64,000 nt of DNA from Cunninghamia lanceolata (Eukaryota > Streptophyta > Pinopsida > Cupressales > Cupressaceae). The stretch is from NCBI GenBank assembly GCA_027924645.1, contig BSBN01000495.1, positions 62,001-126,000 of the forward strand. Direction: 5' to 3'. Of the stretch, positions 23,370 to 35,774 are shown one piece after another. The position numbers and the translations under genes are program-made. The number at the start of each line of letters is the position of its first letter. Position 1 is the stretch's first letter. The notes under the pieces were generated by a model. It did no database searches. It saw only the letters and a list, made by a program, of their open reading frames with translations, and was not told where the DNA came from.

Positions 23370-24399
23370 TGCTTTTTTTTAACTTGCAGACCATATCATC
23401 ATTATCAGACAATTGAAATCCATCCGGTTGTTCAATGTAAACTTCTTCTTCCAGATCACCATTTAGGAAAGCAGACTTGACATCCATCTGATATACCTTG
23501 AAGTCTTTGAAGGCAGCAAATGCAAGAAGTAATCTGACTGCTTCAATTCTTGCCACCGGAGCAAAAGTCTCTTCAAAGTCAATTCCTTCTATTTGAGAGT
23601 ACCCTTTGCAGACCAATCTAGCTTTGTTTCTGATTACTTCACCAGCTTCATTTAGTTTGTTCCGGAAGACCCACTTGGTTCCAATTACATTCCTGTCTCT
23701 AGGTCTGGGAACAAGATCCCAAGTATGATTTTTCTCAATTTGCATCAATTCATCTTCCATTGCTTTGGTCCAGTTTTCATCATTGCAGGCTTCATTTATT
23801 GTTTTAGGTTCAATCTTTGAAATCAGACAACATTCATCCTGATTTTGAGCAACATTCCTTCTAGTTTGTACACCTTTGCTTCTGTCACCTATGATCTGAT
23901 CTTCAGAGTGGTTCAGTCTTACATACCTTGGAATTTTGGGAGTATCCTGTACTGCTGTTTCTTGATCAGGCTCATTCAAACCTATCTCTTCTTCCTGATT
24001 TACCGGATCAGGCTGACTCTGTCTCACCGGAGAGGATTGAGTTCCTTGAACACTGTCTTGGTCATCTTCATCAAACTCATAAAATCTTGAAGGCTTCTCA
24101 ATTCCTTCATCAACTTTCACATTGGTGCTTTCTATCATCTTCCTCAATCTCTTATTGTAACACCGGTATGCTTTGCTTTGAGTGGAGTAACCCAAGAAAA
24201 TTCCTTCATAACTTCTAGCATCAAACTTTCCTAGATCTTCATCTCTTTTAATATAACACTTGCTACCAAATACTCTGAAATATTTCACAGTAGGAGTGAT
24301 GCCAAACCAGAGTTCATAGGGGGTCTTACCGGTGTTGTTTCTGATTTGAACTCGATTGAGAGTGTAGACTGCAGTGCTGATAGCTTCTTTCCAAAACAT
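23332..24399 (-). CDS. copia pol middle part: integrase C-terminus and RT N-terminal half
   Basis: This 355-residue frame continues the polyprotein after the TAG at 24400-24402. It holds the integrase C-terminal region (TPYELWFG and [12 protein letters not shown], residues about 24-60), an acidic linker rich in Gln and Pro, then reverse transcriptase with [28 protein letters not shown] and [11 protein letters not shown]. The last residues (after KLKK) are out-of-frame because of the homopolymer frameshift at 23373-23380, overlapping the next frame by 38 bases. Apart from that shift and the upstream stop, the sequence is well conserved, in keeping with the young LTR age. Confidence 0.92.
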   Translation of the reverse strand: MFWKEAISTAVYTLNRVQIRNNTGKTPYELWFGITPTVKYFRVFGSKCYIKRDEDLGKFDARSYEGIFLGYSTQSKAYRCYNKRLRKMIESTNVKVDEGIEKPSRFYEFDEDDQDSVQGTQSSPVRQSQPDPVNQEEEIGLNEPDQETAVQDTPKIPRYVRLNHSEDQIIGDRSKGVQTRRNVAQNQDECCLISKIEPKTINEACNDENWTKAMEDELMQIEKNHTWDLVPRPRDRNVIGTKWVFRNKLNEAGEVIRNKARLVCKGYSQIEGIDFEETFAPVARIEAVRLLLAFAAFKDFKVYQMDVKSAFLNGDLEEEVYIEQPDGFQLSDNDDMVCKLKKSIVWTKASPKSMV

Positions 24400-26430
24400 C
24401 TATGGAACATTTGCTTCCAACATCATTGTCCTGGCAGCTTCTTGGATGGTCCGGTTCTTTCTCTCAACTACTCCATTCTGCTGTGGAGTCCTAGGAGCAG
24501 ACAACTGTCTCCTTATACCCTGCTTCTCACAAAAGTCAATGAACTCACTAGATGTAAATTCACCACCTCTATCAGACCTTAGACACTTTAGTTTCAATCT
24601 GGTTTGATTCTCTACCATAGCTTTGAAGATTTTGAACTTCTCAAATGCTTCTGATTTTTCTTTTAGAAATGTAACCCACATCATCCGGGAATGATCATCA
24701 ATTAACAACATGAAATATCTATCACCTTGCAGACTCTTGATTCTTGTCGGACCACAGAGATCAGTATGTACTAATTCCAACAATCTGGTAGAAGACTGAT
24801 CTTTGCTTTTGAAAGAGACTCTGCTTTGTTTACCTAACTGACATTCTTTGCACACACTATTTGTAGGTTTCATCAATTTTGGAAGATCTCTTACAGCCTG
24901 AGTATTGCTTATCTTGATGATGTTATCAAAATTTACATGACACATTCTTCTATGCCATAACCAACTCTGATCAATTTGAACAAACAAACAACTTTTATTT
25001 GAACCAACCAGATGAAAGATATTACCTTTTGTCTGAGTACCAGATGCAATTTCAGTTCCGGAGCTTGTAAAGATTCTGCATTTTCTATTCTTGAACCGGA
25101 GATCATAGCCTTTGTCCACTAACTGACCAACACTGAGAAGATTGTGCTTCAATCCTTCAACATATAGTACATTACTTGTTTTGCTCTTTCCATCAAAGGA
25201 AATAGTTCCCCTACCTCTGATTCTGCTAGCAGAATTGTCACCAAACTTTACCATTCCTCCTTCATATCTTTCCAAATCTAAGAACTTATTCTTGTCACCA
25301 GTCATATGGTGAGAACATCCACTGTCAATAACCCAATCATCCTTTTCTTCCACTTGAGCAGCCAAAGCTTTTTCAACAACTTTGTGATTGACAGATTCAG
25401 AGAGTATTGAATCTTCTTCCTTGATGGCAATAAACACCCACTCATTTCCGGATTTGCTTCCTAGTTCTGATTCATCATCTGTTACTCCTTCATTGTCATC
25501 TTCTTCATGAACATAATAGCAATTCTTTTGAAACCTTTGTCTGTTAGTATTAGACCTTGCAGATCTTTCCGGACATCTTGAAGCAAAATGACCAATCTTA
25601 TTGCAGTTGAAACACTTAAAGGGTAGTTTTCCTTCATACTTACCGGATCCTCTTGGCAGTCTCTTTGCAATGAGGGCTTCAAGTTGAGCTATTTCTGCTT
25701 CTTCTTCTTCCATGTCTCTTCTTGCTTGATCATACCATGACATCTTCCTTGATGAGTTTTCTCCCAGATCAAATCTCTGTTTGCCTTTCACATAGCTATT
25801 GGCTTTGAAAGCAGATTCAGTCTTGGGAGGATCATCTCCAAACTCGGTCATTTCAAATGTAGCTAGTTTGCCAGCCAGTTGTTCTCTTGTGATAGTTGTG
25901 TGGGCTCTGAATTCATCAATGGCAGCAACCTTGATTTTGTAGGCAGTAGGAAGGGATCGTAGGATTTTGCAGACAATCTCATTTTCATCTAGAGTTCCAC
26001 CAGCATTTCTAATTCCACATACCAGCTCATTCACTCTTGGCATAAAGGTAGTGATGTTTTCATCATCTCTCATTTTCAATCTTTCAAATTTCCCTTTCAG
26101 ACTTTGCAACCTTGCACTTTTGACAAACTCATCTCCTTCATACAGAAGTTCCAGTTTAGTCAGGATCTCATATGCAGTTGGTACGTCAATAACATTCGAG
26201 AGATCTGAGTCATTCAATGCACTTAGAAGAGCTTCCTTGGTCCGCAGATTATTTTCAGCTTCTGTGATTTCATTCAGAGTTGTCAAACCACCTTGTGGAG
26301 GTACATATGGTTTTGAAACCATAGCCAAGTATGCTTTTCGCATACATTCCAAGTGACACTTCATGCGACCTTTCCAAAGAGTGAAGTTGGTTCCATCGAA
26401 CTTCAGACTATCCTTCTTGTAAGACGACAT
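24400..26430 (-). CDS. copia gag, protease and integrase part of the polyprotein
   Basis: This 676-residue frame starts at the ATG 43 bases after the PBS. It encodes a copia gag (UBN2-type) in residues about 1-200, a CCHC zinc knuckle (Cys273, Cys276, His281, Cys286), an acidic spacer, and protease with Asp369-Ser-Gly. Integrase has His493, His498, Cys527, Cys530 and the catalytic triad Asp557, Asp620, Glu656 in D-35-E spacing. Gag packages the RNA, protease cuts the polyprotein and integrase inserts the DNA copy. It stops at a TAG (24400-24402) exactly where the polyprotein should continue, at a position where Gln (CAG) fits. So this copy is one nonsense mutation and one frameshift away from open, and is probably non-autonomous. 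Confidence 0.95.
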   Translation of the reverse strand: MSSYKKDSLKFDGTNFTLWKGRMKCHLECMRKAYLAMVSKPYVPPQGGLTTLNEITEAENNLRTKEALLSALNDSDLSNVIDVPTAYEILTKLELLYEGDEFVKSARLQSLKGKFERLKMRDDENITTFMPRVNELVCGIRNAGGTLDENEIVCKILRSLPTAYKIKVAAIDEFRAHTTITREQLAGKLATFEMTEFGDDPPKTESAFKANSYVKGKQRFDLGENSSRKMSWYDQARRDMEEEEAEIAQLEALIAKRLPRGSGKYEGKLPFKCFNCNKIGHFASRCPERSARSNTNRQRFQKNCYYVHEEDDNEGVTDDESELGSKSGNEWVFIAIKEEDSILSESVNHKVVEKALAAQVEEKDDWVIDSGCSHHMTGDKNKFLDLERYEGGMVKFGDNSASRIRGRGTISFDGKSKTSNVLYVEGLKHNLLSVGQLVDKGYDLRFKNRKCRIFTSSGTEIASGTQTKGNIFHLVGSNKSCLFVQIDQSWLWHRRMCHVNFDNIIKISNTQAVRDLPKLMKPTNSVCKECQLGKQSRVSFKSKDQSSTRLLELVHTDLCGPTRIKSLQGDRYFMLLIDDHSRMMWVTFLKEKSEAFEKFKIFKAMVENQTRLKLKCLRSDRGGEFTSSEFIDFCEKQGIRRQLSAPRTPQQNGVVERKNRTIQEAARTMMLEANVP

Positions 26431-26472
26431 CCTGGATCTCCTTAAGCGGTTAAGCTCCTTTCAGAGGAACTT

Positions 26473-26485
26473 GGCTCTGATACCA
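26473..26485 (-). other. primer binding site (initiator tRNA-Met)
   Basis: The minus strand reads TGGTATCAGAGCC two bases inside the 5' LTR, the classical copia site complementary to the 3' end of initiator tRNA-Met. Confidence 0.93.
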
Positions 26486-26487
26486 AT

Positions 26488-27769
26488 TGTTGGATCTAGG
26501 GCATACAACTGAGAGGGGGGGTGAATCAGTTGTATAAAACTTACTCTTACTTTAAACACTTGATTGTTCTTTGTTAGTTAACAGCATATCAATTAACCAT
26601 CTATGAAAGCATAATGCATAAACTCAGAGCAGATGAACATCAACACATTGAACACCAAGATTTTGACGTGGAAAACCTGGTTAAGGGAAAAACCACGGGG
26701 TGATTAACCCAAGAATTATTCTCTGTTAGAAGAATAAAGAAGAATGAATGGCACATGCCAATTAGGGCTCACTGCCCAAGCACACTGCTCACAAAGAGGC
26801 CCACTGCCTACAAGGAGACACACTGTCTACAAAGTGATAAGAATCACAGTCTTGAACTGGAGATTGACATCTCTACCATGTCTGGATCAGTTCCATTTAA
26901 GCCCAAAAACTTCTGCTCTACCTTTCGCACTTCTCTTCACTATGCCACACTCATCCACACAATCCACACTCTGAAATGAACTCACAAACCGTTATTTATA
27001 CAAGACATCGACTTAGGAACAAACATCTAAGTCGGCAAACAACCATAAGAGTATCCGCAAGATGAATAACACATCCGGTCGGCCACCACAAGAACATTCG
27101 CAGGATGAACAACTCATCCGGTCGGCTAAACAGAGCAAGAACTTCATCCGGAAGAATAACTTCAATTCCGGGCTCTACTATCAATGCGGACCAACAACAC
27201 AACCTAAACATGATCCAAGAACCTTCACAAGCCTGCCTGAATGACCGGATACATCCGTACTTCCTCTACTTACTGGAATCTCTTGTCTTCCTCATCCGGA
27301 ACTTCAAGAACACAGTCTGTCGCCACTGTCATAATGCAAAAGGTACTTCCGGACCTCCAAATCATACACAAATCAGGATGACACATCACAAGGACATCCC
27401 AAACACTTCCTTCCAATCCGCAGATTAGGATAATACAATTCCGGACCTCACCGGACCTTTTTGTGATCCTCTGTCACCTCTAAATACTTGCCGGAACCGG
27501 TTCTACACTGACAGCCACAACTCCTTCAGATCTTCATGCGGCTCTGAAATCTTAACTGAAGCATCTCAAGACTCATATCTACAAACCCTTTAATCCGCAT
27601 CCTCCGGTTCTCAACCTATACAATACATTTGCCTTCTTCTCATCACTGTTCCTGACTGAGGCTAATTTTCTCAATGTCCTCAGCACACAGCTCATCCAAT
27701 CCTTCTTGTCAATGCAATATGAGTATGTTGACATCAATGACAACACTGGCTCACCTCATACTTGCAACA
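26488..27769 (-). repeat. 5' LTR of the young copia element
   Basis: This is 1282 bp, near-identical to 20667-21951, with TG...CA ends. On the minus strand it would carry the promoter of the element. Open frames inside it on both strands are duplicated in the other LTR and carry no known domain. Confidence 0.95.
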
Positions 27770-27774
27770 CATAC
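27770..27774. repeat. target site duplication, right (catac)
   Basis: This is the second copy of catac, directly following ACTTGCAACA. Confidence 0.95.
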
Positions 27775-29789
27775 ATCCAAACTCATTTGCACCAAAGACC
27801 TCAAGAACCAAATACTTAACCATGAAAGACTTGTCAAGATAAGTATGTTGACATAATCAAATAGGACAAGACTATAAAAATCTCTCCATACAAATCAAGA
27901 AACCAGGTGAAAACATGAAATGCAACCTCAATCCAAAAAAGACCCTTCAAGAAAACATCATGTCATGACCTATCAAGTGAATGAGTAGTCATCAAATTGA
28001 CTCCAAAGGTTATATCATATGAAATGAAAGCATTCAAAGCATGACAATCAACCAAGACTTAGTTGGGTCAAACCAAGCTAATCAACTAGGACCAAGGAAT
28101 GCATACAACAAACATGAAAATTAGTTATGAGCTCTACAATGAAAAACTAGGAAAAGCTAGGAAACTCACCAAAAGCATGTGTCAAAAGAGGGGGGTCCAT
28201 GTTTTTCTGATGTAAAGAGTGGGGTGTGTGTGCAAGGCACACCAAATAGTGACTCTAGTAGGAAAATACTCCTGATAATTTCAATGACAAAAAGAAGTCA
28301 AAAATCTAGAATCTCTACGTACACCCACATATTAGGCTAAATAAACATAAAGGTATGATCGGGGAATAAAAATCAAAAGATAGCATAAACTTCCATATTT
28401 CAAAGATCCATGTGTGTATAAATACATTCATTTCCATCCATTGGAAAGTAAGGTCATCTAAGTTCCCTTAAATTAAACTACATGAATGATTCTTACCCCA
28501 CAAACTTCTTGGACATTGCCTTGCTGTTAGTCAAGCATCTATAGCCCCATCAAGGTTGTCTCTGTGATTCCACTCAAATCATAGCTCTATTGCTAGCCAA
28601 GCATATATAGCCTAATAGAGATGTACTTGAATCTTCCAACTAGTTGAGTCATATGATAGAAGTACTAGGAAGCACTGCCTTTCATTTCTTTTCTATTTTC
28701 TTTTGATTTTATTTTCTTTTCATTCTTACTTTTTCCATATCACATGCTTTTCAACATGGGCTACATGCATATTTTCAACTTTGCTAAGCTGGGAATCATA
28801 GTGGCGACAAAGCTGAGACCTTAATATTTTTCACTTAATGCAAGATCACAAAGATTCACTTAGCTACTTCAGGATTATTAATATGTGAAAGGTATAAGAT
28901 CTCAAAACACTTCAAGTCATACCAAACAATCGACTTATCTCCCAAGAACAAACATCATGCCATCTAACACTAACAATGGAGCTGACAAGAAAACTGTTAC
29001 ATTATGACTAATGTTTCTAAAGGGAAAACTAGAAGACATAATCTAGAAAATCTCATTGCCTACACTTGCAAATAGCCCTCTAATCATCAAACAAGAAGCA
29101 CATGATTGGCAAAGGAGGACCCCAAAAACTCAAAATAAGAGAGAAAAATAACAAGCTGAAAAATAACTGAAAACAAGACCCAAATGAAATGAAAACAAAA
29201 CTAAAATAGAAAACCAACAACTAAAACTAACCATAAAACAAGCAAAAGAAAGCAAAACAAATAACTAACCAACCAAACTCGAAGCAAAACCAAGAAAACT
29301 AGACACCTAGCAAACCAAAACTAACTAGGACTATGTACAAAGGCTTAGGACAGTGGGTATCTACACTCTCTCGACTTATTTCTCAATATGTGTAAGAGTA
29401 ATAAGACACATGTCATGGTCCTAAGTCTAGCAAACTCTTCCTTATATTCTAAAAAGTATGGTATATGCATACTAGTCTCATATTCAAGATACAAGTCATG
29501 TAAGATCAACAATTGAGGCAACTCATAATATCAATGATCAATCCAAACACATTTTTTCTTACCCCAATCCCTATAATCAAAATCATAAGCATCATAACTC
29601 AACAAGAAAATGGAAGAGACAACCTAGTTTGTAGTACCAATGGCTAGAAATATAAGCTCACCATCTTGTTGTATCATATCCAACACTCTCTCACCTTCAA
29701 GAGGTCTCAACTCATGATGGATCATCCCTCGTGCATCAAGTACATGCAAATCACAATCAAATTTATCAATTAGTGAACCATTGCAATGT
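27775..29789. other. unannotated sequence with skewed base composition
   Basis: No gene is seen. A pyrimidine-rich block lies at about 28676-28740. An almost pure A/C block with very little T or G lies at about 29120-29330, built of AAAC/AACC/AAACTAA-type words. It may be the interior of an old retroelement, since it lies between the young copia and an ORF remnant on the minus strand. Confidence 0.4.
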
Positions 29790-31212
29790 TTAGGATAGGA
29801 AAATCAACAATATCAATGTAAGATTCAACTCTCTTAGACTCTCAAACATAAAACATTTCACCTTTTCCCACACTCTACATGATTGTTTGACCTTCATACT
29901 CAAAGAACAAGTTTTTGTCCTCATCCTTAACCTACATACTATCATTAACCGAGTGAGAATCTTTATCATTAGAAGCATGAACAAGATTAGAAAATTTTGA
30001 ACATGATATGCTTGAACTTGTCCTACTAAAATCAACCACATATAATGAAGAAACATCATCTAAATCATGCAATAACTTCCCCGTTTCATCTTGTGGTTGA
30101 TGTTGGAATGATGCATCATCATGGACAACAGCAATGAGACCTTTTGGGCCTTCTTTCACTTGTGCAACTTGATCTATATTGTTGATTTCATCTTGTAACA
30201 ATGTTTTACCTTGATTTCCTTCACTTGGATCAACTTGTAACTCATCTAAAACACTTGTATAGTTCTGATATGACTGATTATGATGATCTAATAGGTTGGT
30301 ACAGTCATGAATTTGATCATTTACCTTCAAAAAATTAGATTTTACCTCCTTTATATCAATTGGAATAACTCCCCACTTCACTATCCATGCATTTTCTTCA
30401 CTTGTTAGGCTGATATCCTCTTGTTTTTCCATGAAATATGACTAAGCTAGCTACTATTCACACTTAATTTTAGACTTAGAATCATAACAAACTGAAATAA
30501 ATCATTTTCAATCACTTTACCATCAAAATTAGTCAACAAATCCATCAGTTGACAAGCATTTCCTTACTGATCTGCACTTTCTATTTGACTATCCAACTTG
30601 TCTAAATTGTCATCAAACTTGTTCACAACATTAGGAGTCAAAATGTCATCATTTCCAATGCCTTTTTTATTGTCCCATGACTGAAAATCAGAATCTATCC
30701 ACTTTGGAACAACAATACCTTCAATTCACTTATTAGGACATCCATCTAGTGGCTCATTGATAATGCATCCAACTTCATTTTCATGTACATTTTGACAAAC
30801 AAATTGAGAAATTGAACATTCTTACCCATGTGCACATCACCTTGTTGATTTTGATTGATAAAGAATAGTTGAGGTGGAACACTTTCTTTCTTGTCTTCAT
30901 GAGCTAGTTTAACTAATGGGCCTTCAATGTCTTCAAACCAATTTTTCTTTTCATATTTGTATATCTTTGAATAGGGAGATTTTCCATGTAGAGATGAATC
31001 CAACCTTGTGATGAAGGTTTGACAATTAATCTCAGCATGTTCATTTGTAGCATGTACCATGCATTCTCTTGATGAAACTATATCAAACAATGTTAGTGGA
31101 GGCAACTATTTTTCTATGTTCTTATTCAATGCCTCTTTTAAAAGTGAGAAGTGTACATGACTAGGAAGCTCAAGGAGGAGATCATGAGGCATATATGAAA
31201 GACTACCCATTA
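29790..31212 (-). pseudogene. unrecognised minus-strand ORF remnant
   Basis: Three adjacent open segments (31105-30746, 30432-29932, 30059-29790), in different frames, suggest one eroded reading frame. An upstream ATG at about 31212 followed by GSLSYMPHDLLLELP is in frame with the first segment but separated from it by one TAG. The translated material is acidic to mixed with no zinc knuckle, protease, RT or integrase motif. Because it starts about 110 bases after a possible PBS/LTR junction at 31.3 kb, it may be the first ORF of a retroelement whose remaining parts are lost or unrecognised. I cannot name a function. Confidence 0.4.
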
Positions 31213-31306
31213 GAACTAAATCTCCTCAATTATCTAATCCATTTCCGAATTGTGCAATAAATCAATGAAATTGAAACTCTTGCACCAACATTACCATCCA
31301 TACCCT

Positions 31307-31323
31307 CCTTCTAGTGCCAATCT
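31307..31323 (-). other. possible primer binding site next to an LTR start
   Basis: On the minus strand TTGGCACTAGAAGGAGG leaves a TGTTGATGGG end at 31323 (plus-strand view), in the same geometry as PBS/5' LTR junctions elsewhere in the window. No second LTR copy was found, so this is only a candidate. Confidence 0.3.
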
Positions 31324-33623
31324 GTTGATGGGTGTTTTTTCACACAATAACTTAGATAAAATACCAAATATCTTATCTCTCCTAAAAGGAATCAAATCCT
31401 AAAGAAATGGAAAAAGACTAACTAAGGTCTATACTAGTCAGGTCTTGACCTTACAAGATAACTTAGTTGTTTGATGTCTTTTTTGTTCCATCAATGGGCC
31501 TTACATGAATCTGGACAAACATTCAACACAAAAGATTAAAATGCACATAAATCAATCAATTTTCAGATTTAGCAATGCATAAGCAAACTGATCCAAACAT
31601 ATATTGCCATAAAATGTATCATTTTAGCCTATAACCAACAATATATCAACTTGCATTCATGAAATATCAACTTTATAACAGCAATATGCAAGTTTGATAG
31701 TCCTATTCTAACTATAAACTAACCATATTTGATTAAAAAAAGTGTAAAAGAAGGGAAGGATAGAGAAGGGTTAGAGAAAAAACTAACTAAAACTCAAGCT
31801 CATTCAAGCATTTCAGCCTCAACCATGGATAGACAAGTTTGCAAACATATTAGTTCCATCCTTGATTTGATCATGAAAAGTCAACAATCAAGTTTCAAGA
31901 AAGTGTAATCATCAAAGGTGAGTTTATTTGTGTTCAGGTTAACCACACTTGAAGTAGTTTGCAATCAACAAACCACCAGTGGTATGAACACTTTGCAAAC
32001 TCATCAAATATCTATCAATCTTATAATTGAAAATGAAAGAAAAACTCAATTTGGTGTTTATAAATCATGAAACAAAATTTGTATGATGACAAGTTCAGCA
32101 AATCTCAACAATTTATATTCACTATATTGACTAGAAACTATGAATCAAACTTGTATTAAGCTCAAAAGATTGACAAACATCGACAATTTCTAAACTTGAT
32201 GTGGAGAAAACCATGAGAATATCATGAAAATTTAGAAAACACTATGTATTTACTCTCAAATCCAAAGTACAAATGTCTTCCAATATGTCTCTAATGATTT
32301 TTCCCAACAAACACCAACAAAATACCAACTAATTCCAATCCTTACAATGAGTTTCAACTATCTACTTATGCAAAGCAACTTTACAATACTAAGTTTTCAC
32401 CCTTACATCTAATGGCTCAAATTCGATGCTCAAATGCAAAGTCAATTTTGGTGGCAAGTGTAATTTCCAAGATATTCCACTCATCTCCTAGTAGATTCCT
32501 CAACAAGCTTCCCTTAGTATGAAAAAGTAACTTTTCTTGTCCTCACATTTACTTTTTGGTACTAAGTTTTCTAATTTTGACAAAAAAGTAACTTTTTGGA
32601 AGCTCAAAACATTTAATTTTTGAAACTACATCTCCAACTCATTTAATTCTTGCAACTACAACTCCAACAACTTGTTGTAGTATGAAAAATATCAATAAAA
32701 AGACATAGGAAGCTATAAAAAGTCATTTTCTCCTTCATGTTTGATTGTAGGTATCCATTTTCCTTGTGCAAGCATGAATATCCAATTGTAGGTAGTCAAT
32801 TCTATCATAAAAAGTGCATTTCCAGCCCTTGCTCTTCATGTTTCCCCCATTTTCAACCAAAAATCTTCATCTCAAACCTAGAACAACAAGCTGGGATCTC
32901 ATAGAAGGTTGTATCAGTCATGTCCTTGGCTACAAATCAAGTATAAGGTGGTACAATTCATCTTTCATCAGTTGCTAGGCATTTGTTCCTTCATCTCCCA
33001 CCATTTTTGGCTCTGATTTTGCATGAACAATAGTAATATAGGCCTAATTTTGTTGTTTCTCTAGCTCCTAGGGTTTGTCTTCAAACTCATTGACACCATC
33101 TTGATTTCATTTTATAGGTACAATAGTGGTTTAGGTCTAAAAATTATGTTTCTCCATAGCTGGGATAACAGTTGTCTCTAGATCTTCATGATTCAATGAT
33201 GGCTCCAACTGATCTCCACTTTTTTCTAGCCTCCTAGACCTGCAAAGAACAATGCCAAGCATTAAATTCATCATAATTTTAGTCAATATATGTCAAAACA
33301 TATCCATTTTCAGTCATGGGTTAGTCATGTGCAAGTTGATAAACTTGTTGCCATTAGCAACTTCACAAATTTCTTATTATTCTCTTGTCCTCCATGGGGT
33401 CTTCTTCATGGACATCCATTATTCTCATCATCACTCTACCATCTTCATTATCTCCCATCAATTATTCTCATGAATCAAACCATCAATAGTGATCCAAAGT
33501 GTTCATGTCTATCCCAAGGTATTTGTGATAGTTTGAAGGTAGCTCTAGGACTGATTTATGATGTTTTCAAGTGAATTTTCAAGATCTTGCCATGATTTTC
33601 CTCTATGTCTTCAATTCTTTAGA
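31324..33623. other. unannotated sequence, possibly an eroded LTR
   Basis: There is no coding evidence. The short plus frames at 33252-33574 are Leu/His/Ser-rich translations of AT-rich DNA without motifs. If the junction at 31323 is genuine, part of this is a 5' LTR, but its outer end could not be placed. Confidence 0.35.
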
Positions 33624-35736
33624 GACTTGCACTAGTGACTCATTTCATCCTCATACTTATAGCAATGATCAAAGACATTCTTAAGCAGGGCGTCTGAAAC
33701 CATATCATGATTATTTTGGTGTGATAGTAGATTATCTTCTTATTGTCATATCTGGACTCTCCATCATTGCATGATCCTCTTCTCCATCACATTCTCTTCT
33801 TCATGCATGATAGATATATATAGCCATGAGACATAGGTTATGATTGCATTAAATGTTAACTTGGTGCCTTGGTTATTGTCATCCTTCACATTTCTAGACT
33901 GTGACAATCCTCTTTTCTCTTAAATTCACTTAGCCATCAAGGGTTGCTTCCAATTGTAGACCTTACACTCTTCCAAATCCATGATCTCTAGGATTCCCCA
34001 TAGACACTTTAACAATGATGACAAGGCTCAAATAGTGTTCAACAACATTCATAAAAGTCCCATACAACAAATTCACTAAGAAGGTTAAGGTAAATAGACA
34101 ATACTTGGGAGTACTGTAGTAGAATATTCATCTAAGCACTTCTTCACCTCATACACCAATTAAGATCAACACTAATCATTACTGCTCATAGAAATCCTCA
34201 CAAGACTGTCTTCTCAATATCTAGGACTGCGCATGACCTATAGCTTGTTGCTTGACCTCAAAACATAATGAGAGTACTTGGACTGCCCTCTCTGGTGACT
34301 ATGACAACTTTAACAATCCTCTCTCTAAGAAAGTCAAGGCTTATAATAGATAAAATCATCTCTATGACATTGCCTTTACTTTGGTTGACAATCCTACATT
34401 GGTGCAAATACTCTTGCCCAATAGATTGTCCGAACACCTAGTATTTACAATAGTCCTATGATTGTCCCAAACAATGTTTAATCCTTCACAACTCCTTTAT
34501 GTCATTGTGACAGTCTTCTAAGGATATCCCTCATTTATTCACTGAGTATTCTAGGTTTCCTATATGCAAGTGAAAGGATATACTTGGTCTCCCTAACATG
34601 ATGATCTGTCCCTCTTGCTGTTGTGATAGCTATATCAACCTTAGACCTAGGGTAGCATAAGATTTGATGAGTTGCCCTATAGGCAATCAAATCTTACATT
34701 GACTTCAGGATAGCACTTTGCATGACAATCATTAATATGATAGTGAGAAAGTAATAGAATCCACTACTCTATTGTCTCCCCCTAAGAGTATAACACAGTG
34801 TGTAATTCAACCATTCTACATTCTGCAAAGTGTAATTCAACAGAGATCTTCCCCTTGATTACCTCCATTAATGTCACTCCTCATCAATAATGGCATGCAA
34901 CAATAGAAGGGCATGGATGACATGAAGTGAATAACTCCTTAAACATGCAACAATGTATGGATGACAGGTGTGCTTAGTCCATGATCAAGATTCACAAAAA
35001 TGACAACCTCAACAAACATCTGTCCAAGATGGAAATCACATGACAAGATCATACCAATGACAATCCTTAGATGATAATGTACTCATATGACTCTCCATAT
35101 TGGTAATGCTTGAGATCCTTGTGATAGTCATACCTGGCAAATCTTCTCTATGAAATACTAGGGTACAGTTCTCACTGCCCCCTCTGCCCTTGACTGTCAT
35201 AAGTACTTTCATTCCTCTTCAAACTAAATGAGTGATCAAATAAACTCTTATAATGACTACCTCCCCTAACCATCCTCTTGAAATTAGAACAAGTGTTTTG
35301 ATTGTACACATAGCTGAGGGTTTGATTTGGAGTCTCGAGGAATAATGTGCAACAATAAACATGATTTTCACTCCAAACACCCCTACAATGTCAAGACTAT
35401 CTTTACAATTTTATGCTTATGTACACCGATCTTTGAGATCATAAGGAATGCACACAAACTCCATGGTGTTCTTTAGTTAGTATAACATCATAACCTTGTA
35501 CTCTTATTGATTGTGAACTCAAGTGCATGTACATTTCTAAAATGACTGTCCTTACCATGATGGTGGTAGAACTTGGAGGCAGTATTTCCACATGAACAAA
35601 TCTCTCAGAAATAATGAAATGAAACCCATACTGCTATTTAAGATTTGATGAGATGCCTCAAGGAAATCAAATCTTGGCTCACCTTATGATTGGGATAGAG
35701 ACTGTTATAGCATCCTTGACAATCACATGTTTGACA
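33624..35736. repeat. dispersed repeat copy B
   Basis: This 2113 bp sequence is colinear with copy A (8920-9342 joined to 16861-18608), in the same orientation about 15 kb away, with frequent substitutions and small indels. It starts at GACTTGCACTAG and ends at GTTTGACA. No long open frame is seen. Words of the type GAC(A/T)(A/G)TCC recur through it. It has no clear TG...CA retroelement ends with matching target duplications, so its class is unknown. Confidence 0.8.
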
Positions 35737-35774
35737 TTCTAAAGGGTTCATTATAAATTAATTCATTACAAATT

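Larger units (their letters stand above)
20667..27769 (-). mobile_element. complete young Sirevirus-like Ty1/copia retrotransposon
   Basis: This is a 7103 bp insertion with LTRs 20667-21951 and 26488-27769, target duplication catac, an initiator-Met-type PBS and a polypurine tract array. Its gag-pol is minus-strand and nearly intact. By eye the two LTRs differ at about a dozen single-base positions plus two small indels over about 1280 bp, so this is the youngest datable insertion here. The Sirevirus assignment rests on five purine tracts upstream of the 3' LTR, LTRs rich in CCGG-centred words, and similarity to the element at 1-4806. Confidence 0.95.

Noticed and set aside
25967..26356. 129-codon plus-strand frame
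   Set aside because: It is the antisense shadow of copia gag.
8920..35736. Repeat copies A and B as the two LTRs of one giant element
   Set aside because: The starts lack TG, there is no shared target duplication, and no PBS or purine tract lies at the inner edges.
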